From Clostridiales bacterium (GTDB lineage: Bacteria > Bacillota > Clostridia > Christensenellales > CAG-138): a stretch of DNA of 64,000 nt. The position numbers and the translations under genes were made by a program. The stretch is from the NCBI GenBank assembly GCA_004557245.1, contig SFEL01000014.1, forward strand, positions 10,248 through 74,247. Direction: 5' to 3'. The notes below the pieces were generated by a model. The model was not told the origin of the DNA. It did not search any database and saw nothing but the letters and a program-made list of their open reading frames with translations. This document shows positions 1 through 8,676 of the stretch, piece by piece (the first letter of the stretch is position 1; each line of letters opens with the position of its first letter).

Positions 1-590
1 TGCTGGTATGCGGGCCGGGGGTCCTGGGAAAGGGCGGAAAGCAGCGCCTCCCGCTTGTCAGCGGGAAGGGCAATAAGCAGCTCCTCAGGAAAGGCCACCT
101 GAAGGTTCTTTTCAAGTTTTTCTCCGGCGAAGCCGTCCCTTGCCTCCGGGTGGCTGTCGGTAAATGAAAGATACGGCTTTATATCGTATATGGGGGTGCC
201 ATCCATAAGATCCGCTCCCTCCACTGTGAGCACATGGCCCAGGCCGGGACGGTTTTCCACGGATACCAGCTTTACCGAGGACAGCCCTATGGGGTTGGGA
301 CGGTAGGGGGAACGGGTGGCAAATACCCCCATGCGGGTATTGCCCCCAAGGCGGGGAGGCTTTACGGTCGGACGCCAGCCCTGGCGTTCCACCATGGAAA
401 AGCCCCATATGAGCCACAGGTGGGAGTAGCCCTCAATGCCCCGGAGGGCATTGGCGTCCCGGTATTCAGGCTCAAATACCACGGTGGAAAGCTGTCCGCC
501 CCCCAGGCTGCTCTGCCGGGGTATGCCGAATTTCTGCATAAAGTCGCTCTTTATGCGGGCTATGACCTTTAATGTGAAGGTGTCGGCCAT
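1..590 (-). CDS. trmO: tRNA (N6-threonylcarbamoyladenosine37-N6)-methyltransferase TrmO, C-terminus cut by window edge
   Basis: TsaA/YaeB/TrmO family, which adds a methyl group from SAM to t6A at position 37 of ANN-decoding tRNAs. About 196 codons are visible, beginning MADTFTLKVIARIKSDF. The family hallmark YRPNPIGLS is at residues 96-104, preceded by TRMGVFATRSP, both typical of the beta-barrel core. The ATG at 590 is chosen because the next gene upstream, mscL, ends at 594, leaving only three bases between them, so the two are probably co-transcribed leftwards. The gene runs off position 1, so the C-terminus and stop are not seen. Family assignment is firm; the methyltransferase role is known from the E. 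coli homologue and inferred here. Confidence 0.9.
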   Translation of the reverse strand, partial: MADTFTLKVIARIKSDFMQKFGIPRQSSLGGGQLSTVVFEPEYRDANALRGIEGYSHLWLIWGFSMVERQGWRPTVKPPRLGGNTRMGVFATRSPYRPNPIGLSSVKLVSVENRPGLGHVLTVEGADLMDGTPIYDIKPYLSFTDSHPEARDGFAGEKLEKNLQVAFPEELLIALPADKREALLSALSQDPRPAYQ

Positions 591-593
591 GGC

Positions 594-1007
594 TTACTTT
601 TCAGCCCCGGGAAGCTCTGAGGTGCAGTGGGGGCAGCGGGTAGCCTCATCGGGTATTACGCTGAGGCAGTAGGGGCACTTGCGGGGCTCCTTCTTTTCCT
701 CGGGCTTTTTTACCATATCGTGCAGCTTGTTCATGGACTTGACAAGCAGAAAAAGCACGAAGGCTATTATTATAAAGTTCAGCACTGCGGTTATGAATGC
801 GCCGTAGGCTATGGAAGCCCCGCCGATGTTCAGGGTTTTATCGCTGAAGTTCTGCCCTGCAAGTATGCCTATGACGGGGGAGATTATGTCGTTTACCAGG
901 GAATCCACTATGCCCTTGAACGCGCCGCCTATGATGACGCCCACGGCAAGGTCCATGACATTGCCGCGCATGGCGAACTCTTTGAATTCAGCAAGAAACT
1001 TCTTCAT
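594..1007 (-). CDS. mscL: Large-conductance mechanosensitive channel MscL with C-terminal zinc-ribbon
   Basis: A 137-residue membrane channel that opens under turgor stress. The protein begins MKKFLAEFKEFAMRGNVMDL, then AVGVIIGGAFKGIVDSLV (first pore helix) and a second membrane helix near NFIIIAFVLFLLVKSMNKL. The internal ATG at 1007 is chosen over an upstream in-frame start because the family begins here and GGAAAGGA lies just upstream. The C-terminus carries CPYC and CPHC pairs, a small zinc-ribbon seen in several Firmicutes MscL proteins in place of the plain E. coli tail. The stop is three bases from trmO, suggesting one transcript. Confidence 0.95.
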   Translation of the reverse strand: MKKFLAEFKEFAMRGNVMDLAVGVIIGGAFKGIVDSLVNDIISPVIGILAGQNFSDKTLNIGGASIAYGAFITAVLNFIIIAFVLFLLVKSMNKLHDMVKKPEEKKEPRKCPYCLSVIPDEATRCPHCTSELPGAEK

Positions 1008-1080
1008 ATTAAAAAATGCCCGTCCTTTCCAACAGGAAAAATCTACAGGCATTATTATATCACATAAAATCGGCGGACCA

Positions 1081-1950
1081 CTATATGTTTCTGTCGCTGC
1101 CCATAAAGAACAGCGCAACGGTATCCGGGCCTACGTGACTGCCGGTCACAGGCTCGAAGCAGACGGTCATTATATCCTTGGGAGGTCTGTTGCGGCGAAG
1201 GAGGGTTTCCAGATAGCGAACGTCGTCCATGCAGTCGCAGTGGGCTATGCCTATAACCTGATTTTCCGGCTCCACCGCGTGCTCGTCGTACATGTCGGCA
1301 AGGGCTTTCAGGGCCGCCTTGCGTCCGCGCACCTTGGCGCAGCAGACTATCTTTCCTTCGTCGTCCCCCTTGAGTATGGGCCGAATATCCAGCGCCGAAC
1401 CTATGAAGGCTTTTACGTTGGATATGCGCCCGGTGCGGCCCAGATAGCGTATATCGCCAACGGTGAACACCTGATCCATGGCGTACCGCTCCGCAAGCAG
1501 AGCGTCCGCCACGCCGTTTATGTCCAGGCCCTGCCGTTGCAGCTCCACGGCGCGCAGCACCAGCAGCCCCTCCCCAAGGGATGCGCTGAGGGTGTCCACC
1601 AACCGTATGTTCCTCTCCGGGTATTGCTCCCGAAGCTCCTTTGCCGCCGCTTCGGCAGAGGAGTAGGATCCGCTTATGCCGGAGGACATGCCTACAAACA
1701 GCACGTCGAGGCCCTTCTGCAGCAGCGGGGTCATCTTTTCTTTAAATACGTGGGGCGTCACCTGAGACGTCACTACGACTGCACCGTTTCTCATGGCGTC
1801 ATAGTAGGCGGCGCCGTCGAACCCGTTCACCGGGGGGCAGCTGTGCTCCTCGCCGTTCATACTGTAGCTGAACGGGGCGACGGTAATATTTTCCAGGCTT
1901 AAAGCCTTATAGTCGAGATTGGCGGAAGAATCCGTAACTATGGCGAACAC
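1081..1950 (-). CDS. DegV family fatty-acid-binding protein
   Basis: A 289-residue DegV/FakB-type protein, a cytoplasmic carrier that holds a fatty acid for phosphorylation by fatty-acid kinase FakA. The N-terminal TDSSANL (residues 6-12) and GMSSGISGSY (87-96) form the lipid-head binding signatures, and IRYLGRTGRIS in the C-terminal half is typical of the family. The ATG at 1950 gives the usual length. Transcribed leftwards, 73 bases before mscL. No fakA gene lies nearby, so the partner kinase would be elsewhere. Substrate preference cannot be read from sequence. Confidence 0.92.
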   Translation of the reverse strand: MFAIVTDSSANLDYKALSLENITVAPFSYSMNGEEHSCPPVNGFDGAAYYDAMRNGAVVVTSQVTPHVFKEKMTPLLQKGLDVLFVGMSSGISGSYSSAEAAAKELREQYPERNIRLVDTLSASLGEGLLVLRAVELQRQGLDINGVADALLAERYAMDQVFTVGDIRYLGRTGRISNVKAFIGSALDIRPILKGDDEGKIVCCAKVRGRKAALKALADMYDEHAVEPENQVIGIAHCDCMDDVRYLETLLRRNRPPKDIMTVCFEPVTGSHVGPDTVALFFMGSDRNI

Positions 1951-2091
1951 ATCGCACCTCCGATAATCTAATATGATATATTATATTAGCGCGTGTAGCA
2001 CAATGCGTCAAGTGATACAAAAAGACATATTTGTTGCGGCAATGCAAAGAAAATGGTAAAATCAGACTTAGCACATGATACGGGGGAAAAT

Positions 2092-2697
2092 ATGGCATAC
2101 GACAAGGAACTGATAGCGGGCAAGCTTCGCAGATGGGAAAAATACCTCAGTAAGTTCCGCCTGCCGGAATGGGAAAGCATACCCGACATAGGCCTTTATA
2201 TGGAGCAGACGGTGGTGCTGCTGAGGCAGTATATAGACTACCTGCCGCCCGAATTAAAGGACGGGCAGGTGATAACCGCCACGGCCATAAACAACTATAT
2301 ACGGCTGAAGCTTCTGCCGCCGCCGGTAAAGAAACGCTACTACCGGGTGCATATAGCATACCTTATAATAATCTGCACGCTCAAGCAGAACCTGAGCCTT
2401 TCAATGCTGCCTAAGATAATACCGACCGGCATAAGCGAGGAGGAGGTAAGGAAGGTATATACTGCCTTTGCAAGGCGGCACGCCATGGCGACGGGGTATT
2501 TCGCAGGGCAGGTGAAAAGCATGGCCGCGCCCATACTGGGGCGGAAGGCAGAATGCAGCCTTGCTACTGAGGATACCAATGAGATCATCGCCACATCGGC
2601 CATACTCAGCTGCTTTTCCCGGCTGCTGGCGGAAAAGCTGATATTGCTGGACGGCCGCACGCTTGCCGACGGGGACAGCATAGAGATCGAGGAATAA
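2092..2697 (+). CDS. DUF1836 domain-containing protein
   Basis: A 201-residue soluble protein of the DUF1836 family, common in Clostridia and Bacilli and without a proven function. ATG 2092 (MAYDKEL) is chosen because GGGGGAAAA lies seven bases upstream; an in-frame ATG at 2053 lacks a ribosome site. The central segment TATAINNYIRLKLLPPPVKKRYYRVHIA resembles a winged-helix or MerR-like DNA-binding fold, as suggested for this family, so a regulatory role is possible but inferred. Divergent from degV, with about 140 bp of shared upstream DNA. Confidence 0.8.
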   Translation: MAYDKELIAGKLRRWEKYLSKFRLPEWESIPDIGLYMEQTVVLLRQYIDYLPPELKDGQVITATAINNYIRLKLLPPPVKKRYYRVHIAYLIIICTLKQNLSLSMLPKIIPTGISEEEVRKVYTAFARRHAMATGYFAGQVKSMAAPILGRKAECSLATEDTNEIIATSAILSCFSRLLAEKLILLDGRTLADGDSIEIEE

Positions 2698-2780
2698 GCG
2701 AAAGCGGTATGTCCGCTTATGGCGGGTACACCGGGGTATGCGGGCCGCTGGCTGGACGCAATCTCCCCGAAAGGCCGCGC

Positions 2781-2813
2781 AAAAAAGCCACCCGTCAAAT
2801 CGGATGGCTTTTT
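2781..2813 (-). terminator. Rho-independent terminator for tRNA-Thr
   Basis: Inverted arms AAAAGCCA and TGGCTTTT with inner CCG/CGG pairs and runs of A and T on either side. It lies directly 3' of the leftward tRNA-Thr gene and could work on both strands, also closing the DUF1836 transcript. Confidence 0.75.
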
Positions 2814-2814
2814 C

Positions 2815-2890
2815 TGGAGCTGATACCCGGATTCGGACCGGGGACCTCGTCATTACCAATGACGCGCTCTACCAGCTGAGCTATATCAGC
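2815..2890 (-). tRNA. tRNA-Thr (GGT)
   Basis: A 76-nt leftward tRNA with acceptor GCTGATA/TATCAGC, encoded CCA end, anticodon stem CGTCA/TGACG around the loop TTGGTAA, giving anticodon GGT (threonine, ACC/ACT). The T-arm reads GGTCCGAATCC. The cloverleaf was traced by eye. Confidence 0.93.
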
Positions 2891-2992
2891 ACACATTGCT
2901 CGCGAACGATATGTATTATAACCAATCTGCGGATATAATGCAAGTGTTTTTTACAAAAAATGTGCAGCGTGAAACATAAGCGGACAAAACGG

Positions 2993-3283
2993 TTACTTCT
3001 CCAGCCTGCCCAGAACCAGCTTGTATCCGTCCGCCCCGTAGGTGAGGCAGCGGCTCACCCGGGATATGGTGGCGGTGGAAGCGCCGGTGGCCTCTGCGAC
3101 GTCTGAGTATTTGCAGCCGTCGTTAAGGAGCTTTGCCACGTGCAGCCGCTGGGCCATGGCCTGCACCTCGCCTATTGTGGCCACATCCTCAAAGAAACGG
3201 GCGCAGTCCTCCTCCGTCTTCAGGGAAAGTATGGCCTTGAAAAACCACTCCGTTTCGGGGGTGGTAAGCTTGTTCCGGTACAT
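2993..3283 (-). CDS. YerC/YecD family TrpR-related DNA-binding protein
   Basis: A 96-residue protein of the YerC/YecD family within the TrpR superfamily. It has an all-helical fold with a helix-turn-helix at about residues 56-80, including YSDVAEATGASTATISRVSR. Length matches the family. Members are thought to be small transcriptional regulators; no ligand or target is known from the sequence. It stands alone on the minus strand between tRNA-Thr and the DUF1015 gene, with 227 bp of upstream DNA shared with the rightward DUF1015 promoter. Confidence 0.9.
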   Translation of the reverse strand: MYRNKLTTPETEWFFKAILSLKTEEDCARFFEDVATIGEVQAMAQRLHVAKLLNDGCKYSDVAEATGASTATISRVSRCLTYGADGYKLVLGRLEK

Positions 3284-3403
3284 TGCCTTGTCGCCTCCCG
3301 TCAGTTTTATAATGTAATTATATCATGACGCTTTAGTTATTTAAAGTGCGAAAAAGATTCAGCCTGGGGAATCAAAAATCAAAACATAATAAGCTGCTTT
3401 TGA

Positions 3404-3433
3404 TTGACCGGAGGGCTTGGGGTGATGTATGAT
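3404..3433 (+). promoter_or_regulatory. Probable sigma-A promoter of the DUF1015 gene
   Basis: TTGACC, an 18-base spacer, then TATGAT, about 75 bases before the ATG at 3510. A GGAGG-like ribosome site (ACGGAGGC) precedes the start codon. Confidence 0.55.
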
Positions 3434-3509
3434 ATAAAAAGATAGTTATGTACTTAAAAATCTTTTTAGTTTACCTTAAAAACAAAAAAATACTGACGGA
3501 GGCTGTTTC

Positions 3510-4844
3510 ATGACAAAGTATGCAAATAACATAGGCGTAAGGGTGCCTGAACTGCTGCTCCCCAACAAGGACGTGGATATGACCAAGTGGGCCGTAGTAG
3601 CCTGCGACCAGTTCACCTCTCAGCCGGATTACTGGAACGAGACCGAGAAGATAGTTGGCGACGCGCCTTCCACTCTCCGCATAATGCTGCCCGAGCTGTA
3701 TCTGGACAAGCCGGACGAGGCTGAGCGCATAGCCTCTATAAACGCCCACATGAAGGAATACGTTGAGAAGGGCGTGCTGGAGAACAAGGGCGAGGGCTTC
3801 GCCTATGTAGTCCGCTCCGTGGACGGCAAGACCCGCAAGGGCCTGATCGTGGCGCTGGATCTGGAAAACTACGACTATACCAAGGGCTCAACCACCCTTA
3901 TCCGCGCTACCGAGGGCACTATAGTCGAGCGTATACCTCCCCGCCTTCGAATAAGGAAGGACGCTCCGTTGGAGATGCCCCATATACTGGTGCTCATAGA
4001 CGACCCCGAGCGCACCGTTATAGAACCCATAGGCGAGAAGCTGGACAAGACCGAAAAGCTGTATGATTTCGACCTCATGCAGAAGGGTGGCCACATAAAG
4101 GGCTACCTCGTAAAGGACGAGGGCCAGATAAAGGGCGCGATCGACGCCCTCACCGCCCTGATCGACAAGGACGCATACGCCAGAAAGTACAACACCGATC
4201 AGGCGCCCCTGCTCTTCGCAATGGGCGACGGCAACCATTCCTTCGCTACCGCAAAGGCCAACTGGGAGCGGATAAAGGCCGAGAAGGGCCTCACTGCAAA
4301 GGACGAGCACCCCGCCCGCTACTGCCTGGTAGAGCTTGAGAACGTACATGACGACGGCATAGTATTCGAGCCCATTCACAGGGTAATATTCAACGTAGGC
4401 GATAAGGCCGTTGAGTGGATCAGGAACAAGCTTACCGAGCAGAACGGCAGCTGCGAAGTCAGGAACTTCAACAGCATGGACGAGCTCCACAAGGCCATGG
4501 ATGGCAAGGCCGGCCACGTTATCCCCTTCGTGAACGGTAAGGGAGTAGGCTGCTTCTATGTAGAGCACCCTGCCGCTCAGCTTGAGGTAGGAACACTCCA
4601 GAACGCCCTCGACATACTCATCAAGGAGACTGCCGGCGCCACCATCGACTACATACACGGCGCTGACGTGGTTATGGACCTGGGTACCAAGGAAGGCAAC
4701 ATGGGCTTCCTGCTGCCCCCCATGGACAAGAGTGCGTTCTTCCGCACCGTAATATTCGACGGCGCGCTGCCCCGCAAGACCTTCTCCATGGGCGAGGCCA
4801 ACGAAAAGCGTTACTATCTGGAGTGCAGGAGCATAAGCGACTAA
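3510..4844 (+). CDS. DUF1015 family protein
   Basis: A 444-residue protein of the DUF1015 family (SerC/SMDT-like uncharacterised). Family landmarks are WAVVACDQFTSQPDYW (about residues 29-44), ATEGTIVERIPPR, and MGDGNHSFATAK in the middle. The family is widespread in anaerobes and often sits near serine or phosphoserine metabolism genes; no such neighbour exists here, so no function is assigned. It has its own promoter and is followed by a terminator hairpin, so it is probably a single-gene transcript. The codon choice (many GGC, AAG, GAG, CTC) suggests good expression. Confidence 0.9.
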   Translation: MTKYANNIGVRVPELLLPNKDVDMTKWAVVACDQFTSQPDYWNETEKIVGDAPSTLRIMLPELYLDKPDEAERIASINAHMKEYVEKGVLENKGEGFAYVVRSVDGKTRKGLIVALDLENYDYTKGSTTLIRATEGTIVERIPPRLRIRKDAPLEMPHILVLIDDPERTVIEPIGEKLDKTEKLYDFDLMQKGGHIKGYLVKDEGQIKGAIDALTALIDKDAYARKYNTDQAPLLFAMGDGNHSFATAKANWERIKAEKGLTAKDEHPARYCLVELENVHDDGIVFEPIHRVIFNVGDKAVEWIRNKLTEQNGSCEVRNFNSMDELHKAMDGKAGHVIPFVNGKGVGCFYVEHPAAQLEVGTLQNALDILIKETAGATIDYIHGADVVMDLGTKEGNMGFLLPPMDKSAFFRTVIFDGALPRKTFSMGEANEKRYYLECRSISD

Positions 4845-4870
4845 GCTTACAATAACCGATAATATAACAT

Positions 4871-4895
4871 AGGAGCGGAAGTATTTCCGCTCCTT
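4871..4895 (+). terminator. Terminator hairpin after the DUF1015 gene (first of two identical copies)
   Basis: A 25-bp palindrome with arms AGGAGCGGAA and TTCCGCTCCT. It is repeated exactly at 5143-5167 on the other side of the structured repeat at 4899-5138. Confidence 0.65.
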
Positions 4896-4898
4896 AGT

Positions 4899-5138
4899 CT
4901 GTCGAAAAACCCCGAGGTTGATAAGGGGCCGCAGCCCCTTATGTTTAGTCCGGCTCTGGCGACATGTGCGTCAGAACGGATGAAAACCCAGAGGTTTTCG
5001 TACTTTGCGGGTTTTGCCGCCCGGAGGCCCGCCGCAGCGGGTCAGTTCTGGCCCGTTTCCCGGGGCGGAACCTCATATTTTTTGCAAGGCAAAACCCGTA
5101 AAACTCAAAAAAGTGGCGTTCAGCCACTTTTTTGACAC
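4899..5138 (+). repeat. Dispersed multi-hairpin repeat, copy 1 (subtype A)
   Basis: First of five related intergenic elements. It begins CTGTCGAAAAA and ends TTTTTTGACAC, imperfect terminal inverted repeats. In order it holds a AAGGGGC/GCCCCTT hairpin, a TCTGGCG/CGTCAGA hairpin, a GAAAACC/GGTTTTC hairpin, a long GGGTTTTGCC/GGCAAAACCC stem and a final AAAAAGTGGC/GCCACTTTTT hairpin. This copy has extra sequence (about 50 bp) in the GGGTTTTGCC loop compared with copies 2 and 4. It lies between convergent genes. Confidence 0.85.
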
Positions 5139-5142
5139 TCTG

Positions 5143-5167
5143 AGGAGCGGAAGTATTTCCGCTCCTT
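5143..5167 (-). terminator. Second identical terminator hairpin, 3' of the phosphoesterase gene
   Basis: Exact copy of the 25-bp palindrome at 4871-4895. Being palindromic, it can also end the leftward phosphoesterase transcript, whose stop is at 5191. Confidence 0.6.
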
Positions 5168-5190
5168 GCCATATGTGTCCTCGCTGCGCT

Positions 5191-6225
5191 CTAATCCGCC
5201 AATTCCCAGGGTATCTCCAAAGTCATCATCTCGTCGTGAGGGGCGTTACTGTAGCGTCTCTTTTTCTTTGATATGTCGTCAAAGCGCACTTTATCGTCCA
5301 GCACCGGCGAATAGGTGTAGCAGTTTATCACGCCTTTTTCCTCGTCCACGTCAAAAAACATCATATAGCCGCTGCCGCCATGGTCGTCTGCCGCCTGATA
5401 GTTGCATATCATCTGGTATACCTTCCGGTCCGGCGTGCCGTCGCCGTCGTCGTCGAATTCCTCCGGCACGCAGGCTATGTTGTAGCGGTGGCCGGAAAGC
5501 ACCATGTATACGTTGGAATACTTTGAAACTATCTCCTCCTTGAGCAGCCTGCCGTCTGCGAGCAGTGTGAGGTCGGTGTCAAAGTAGGCGTGGGTGCAGA
5601 GCACGGCCACCCTGTCCGGGTACTGCTCCAGCACGCTCTTTATCCACTCTATGCCGTCCTGCTCAACGTGATAGCCCATGTATATGAAGATATACCTGGT
5701 ACTGCCTGCGTCGATGAGGTCGTAATGGCCGCGGTTATCCTGAAAGCTTTCCCCATAGCACTCCCGGTAGCTTACCTGCTTTTCGCCGAAGTAACGGCTG
5801 AAATTGTCGTACAGCACGTCATCGTTTTTTACGTCGTGGTTGCCGGCGCATACCCCCGCGGGTATATTGGCGATGGAGGCCATGGCGCGCACGGCGTTTT
5901 CCCACTGGCGCTCGCTTCCATAGTTGTTTATAAGGTCGCCTGTATGGGCAACGTACTTCAGGTTCAGCTCCTTCTCCGCATCCCGCAGATAGGCGGTCAT
6001 GGCGTAGAAGCTATCCGGGAATCTGTTGGAGTAGTGCTGTGTGTCGCTCATCCATGCGATGGTATAGCGGCTCACGGGCTCCTGCACAGGCTCGGCCGTG
6101 GCGGTAGGCGCGGGAGCAGCTGTGGGCGGGGGTTCCGGAGATACGGCGGGCTTGGCGCAGCCCTCCAGCGTCAGTACAATAAATAAGGCGGCAATGCCGC
6201 ATGTAAGTTTAATATATCGTTTCAT
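5191..6225 (-). CDS. Lipoprotein metallophosphoesterase
   Basis: A 344-residue exported protein. The N-terminus has a type II signal peptide with a lipobox ending at C23 (TLEGC), followed by a Pro/Ala/Thr-rich linker (about residues 27-50). The calcineurin-like phosphoesterase core follows: MSDTQHY (59-65), HTGDLINN (94-101), AGNHD (127-131), CTHAYF and SGHRYN supply the metal ligands. It would act on the outer face of the membrane on a phosphate ester that cannot be named from sequence. It is a stand-alone gene transcribed leftwards. An alternative is a lipoprotein involved in phosphate or teichoic-acid turnover, but nothing nearby supports this. Confidence 0.88.
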   Translation of the reverse strand: MKRYIKLTCGIAALFIVLTLEGCAKPAVSPEPPPTAAPAPTATAEPVQEPVSRYTIAWMSDTQHYSNRFPDSFYAMTAYLRDAEKELNLKYVAHTGDLINNYGSERQWENAVRAMASIANIPAGVCAGNHDVKNDDVLYDNFSRYFGEKQVSYRECYGESFQDNRGHYDLIDAGSTRYIFIYMGYHVEQDGIEWIKSVLEQYPDRVAVLCTHAYFDTDLTLLADGRLLKEEIVSKYSNVYMVLSGHRYNIACVPEEFDDDGDGTPDRKVYQMICNYQAADDHGGSGYMMFFDVDEEKGVINCYTYSPVLDDKVRFDDISKKKRRYSNAPHDEMMTLEIPWELAD

Positions 6226-6369
6226 AAAAACAATTTTAACACATGAAGCATTGCATTGTAATAGTGAATTATTGATGAATTATGGGGGAAAAGGAAGGGC
6301 ATTATTTGACAAGGGGGGCTTTGAGTGTTACCATGTGGAAAGAAAAAATAAGGAAGGCAAAGGCCGCAG

Positions 6370-6945
6370 ATGCTAAGCAAAAAAGAACTTGGAAAATTCA
6401 GGGACGCCCGCGAGGAACTGCATAAAAAAGACGAGCCTTACAGGCGGGCGGCAAACAGCGACTTCATAATATACCTGTTGACGCTCATGGCTGTGGCAAT
6501 ATGCATACGCACCTTTATATTCGAACCGGTGCAGTGCATAGGCGACTCCATGTATCCTACACTCATGAACGGAGAGGGCATGTTCACCGAAAAGCTCACA
6601 TATGCGGTGTGCGAGCCACAGCATGGGGACATAATAATCTGCCGCTACCCCTATCATACCGAAAAGTGCGTGAAGCGCGTCATAGCCACCCCGGGGGACA
6701 GAATAAGCATATACGATGGGGCTATCTACCTTAACGGCCAAAAGCTGGACGAGAGCGCCTACTGGGACGACTACATAGAAGGGACGATGGAGGAGGTAAC
6801 GGTGCCGGACAAGTGCCTGTTCGTAGTGGGCGATAACCGCAACTACAGCGGCGACAGCCGGCATGTGGGCTTCATACCCTACTGTCAGGTGAAGGGCAAG
6901 GTGCGCGCCGTAATGACGCCATTCTCGCAGGCACGCTGGATCTGA
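6370..6945 (+). CDS. lepB: Signal peptidase I
   Basis: A 191-residue membrane serine protease that removes signal peptides from exported proteins. A short cytoplasmic N-terminus precedes one membrane helix (about residues 31-50). The catalytic serine is in GDSMYPTL (S60) and the general-base lysine in KRVIATPGD (K102). The closing VVGDNRNYSGDSRHVGFI box is also present. The length fits the one-TM Gram-positive type. A clear terminator follows 8 bases after the stop, and the gene appears monocistronic. The start at 6370 keeps the usual short N-terminus; no strong AGGAGG is visible before it. Confidence 0.95.
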   Translation: MLSKKELGKFRDAREELHKKDEPYRRAANSDFIIYLLTLMAVAICIRTFIFEPVQCIGDSMYPTLMNGEGMFTEKLTYAVCEPQHGDIIICRYPYHTEKCVKRVIATPGDRISIYDGAIYLNGQKLDESAYWDDYIEGTMEEVTVPDKCLFVVGDNRNYSGDSRHVGFIPYCQVKGKVRAVMTPFSQARWI

Positions 6946-6952
6946 TAGAATC

Positions 6953-6988
6953 AAACGCGAAGGAGACGAAAGCTCTTTCGCGTTTTTT
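6953..6988 (+). terminator. Rho-independent terminator of lepB
   Basis: Arms AACGCGAA and TTCGCGTT followed by a run of six T, directly after the signal peptidase stop codon. Confidence 0.8.
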
Positions 6989-7039
6989 GTTATACGCGCT
7001 GCTTTTGGAAATATACTCAAATCTTATGGTAAAGGGCAA

Positions 7040-7069
7040 TTGTAAAAGGGTTGTGCAAGGTTATATAAT
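7040..7069 (+). promoter_or_regulatory. Probable promoter of the DUF1846 gene
   Basis: TTGTAA, 18 bases, TATAAT, about 65 bases before ATG 7133. GGGGGAAAAAGGG provides the ribosome site. Confidence 0.5.
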
Positions 7070-7132
7070 ATTAAATTAGGTCAAAACTGCATATTTATAT
7101 ATTTTTTTGATAAAACAAGGGGGAAAAAGGGA

Positions 7133-8614
7133 ATGAAGATAGGCTTTGACAACCAGAAATACCTTTCCATGCAGTCAGAGCATATTATGGACAGGCTTGC
7201 CCAGTTCGGCGGCAAGCTGTATCTGGAGTTTGGCGGAAAGCTCTTCGACGACTTTCACGCTTCCCGCGTGCTGCCGGGCTTTGAGCCTGACAGCAAGGTG
7301 CGCATGCTTCTCCAGCTGAAGGACCAGGCTGAGATAGTCATCGCCATAAACGCGGCGGATATCGAGAAGAACAAGGTGAGAGGCGATCTGGGCATAACCT
7401 ACGATCTGGATGTGCTGAGGCTCATAGACGCATTCCGAAGCATAGGCCTGTACGTGGGAAGCGTAGTACTCACCCAGTACCGCGGCCAGAGCGCCGCCGG
7501 CGTATTCCAGCGCCGTCTGGAGCAGCTGGGAATAAAGGTATACCGTCACTATCCTATTCCCGGCTATCCCAACGATATAGAAACCATTGTGAGCGACGAG
7601 GGATACGGACTCAACGAGTACATTGAGACTACCCGCTCTCTGGTAGTAGTGACCGCTCCCGGCCCAGGAAGCGGCAAGATGGCTACCTGCCTTTCACAGC
7701 TTTATCATGAGAACAAGAGGGGCATTCGCGCGGGCTATGCCAAGTTCGAGACATTCCCCATATGGAACCTGCCTCTCAAGCATCCGGTGAACGTTGCCTA
7801 CGAGGCAGCCACGGCGGATCTGAACGATGTGAACATGATAGACCCCTTCCATCTTGAAAACTACGGCGTCACCACCGTCAACTACAACCGGGACGTGGAA
7901 ATATTCCCGGTGCTCAACGCCATGTTCAGGCAGATATACGGCGAGTCCCCCTACAAGTCTCCCACGGACATGGGGGTGAACATGGCGGGAAACTGCATAA
8001 CGGACGATGAGGTATGCTGCGAGGCCTCCCGTCAGGAGATAATACGCCGCTACTACGCCGCCATGTGCTCTGCCCGTCAGGGAATGAGCGACAGCCGGCC
8101 TGCTGAAAAGATAAAGCTGCTCATAAACCAGCTTGGCATAACCGTAAAGGACAGGCCCGTAATAGACGCGGCGGTAGCCCGGGCGGAGCAGACCGGGGAG
8201 CCTGCCGCGGCGATACAGCTGCCCGATGGCGAAATAGTCACCGGCAAGACCACTAAGCTCCTTGGCGCTTCGGCTGCAGTGCTGCTCAACGCACTCAAGC
8301 GTCTCGGCGGGATACAGAAGGATATGCACCTCATATCCCCCATAGTGATAGAGCCCATACAGGATCTGAAGGTGAATCACCTTGGCAACCACAATCCCCG
8401 GCTGCACATGGACGAGGTGCTTATCGCCCTTTCCATATCTGCCGCCACCAACCCTACCGCCGAGATGGCCATGCGGCAGCTGGATAAGCTCAGGGGTTGT
8501 GAAGCTCACTCAACGGTCATACTTTCCGGCGTGGACAGCAGCACCTTCCGCAAGCTGGGAATAAACGTGACCTGCGAGCCCAAATACCAGACAAAGAAGC
8601 TGTATCATAAGTAA
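7133..8614 (+). CDS. DUF1846 domain-containing protein
   Basis: A 493-residue soluble protein of the DUF1846 family, found in many Firmicutes, with structures but no settled function. The first half, starting MKIGFDNQKYLSMQSEHIM and containing LYLEFGGKLFDDFHASRVLPGF, is characteristic. A central VVTAPGPGSGKMATCLSQLY stretch resembles a P-loop-like nucleotide-binding turn, suggesting an NTP- or amide-ligase-like activity, which is inference. Flanked by its own promoter and a terminator hairpin, so probably monocistronic. Confidence 0.9.
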   Translation: MKIGFDNQKYLSMQSEHIMDRLAQFGGKLYLEFGGKLFDDFHASRVLPGFEPDSKVRMLLQLKDQAEIVIAINAADIEKNKVRGDLGITYDLDVLRLIDAFRSIGLYVGSVVLTQYRGQSAAGVFQRRLEQLGIKVYRHYPIPGYPNDIETIVSDEGYGLNEYIETTRSLVVVTAPGPGSGKMATCLSQLYHENKRGIRAGYAKFETFPIWNLPLKHPVNVAYEAATADLNDVNMIDPFHLENYGVTTVNYNRDVEIFPVLNAMFRQIYGESPYKSPTDMGVNMAGNCITDDEVCCEASRQEIIRRYYAAMCSARQGMSDSRPAEKIKLLINQLGITVKDRPVIDAAVARAEQTGEPAAAIQLPDGEIVTGKTTKLLGASAAVLLNALKRLGGIQKDMHLISPIVIEPIQDLKVNHLGNHNPRLHMDEVLIALSISAATNPTAEMAMRQLDKLRGCEAHSTVILSGVDSSTFRKLGINVTCEPKYQTKKLYHK

Positions 8615-8630
8615 AAACAAAAAGAAAAAT

Positions 8631-8664
8631 AAAGGAACGACAGCTCACGCCGCCGTTCCTTTTC
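8631..8664. terminator. Bidirectional terminator between DUF1846 and ychF
   Basis: Arms AAAGGAACG and CGTTCCTTT with A-rich and T-rich flanks, placed between two convergent genes. Confidence 0.75.
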
Positions 8665-8676
8665 TATGCCTATTTA

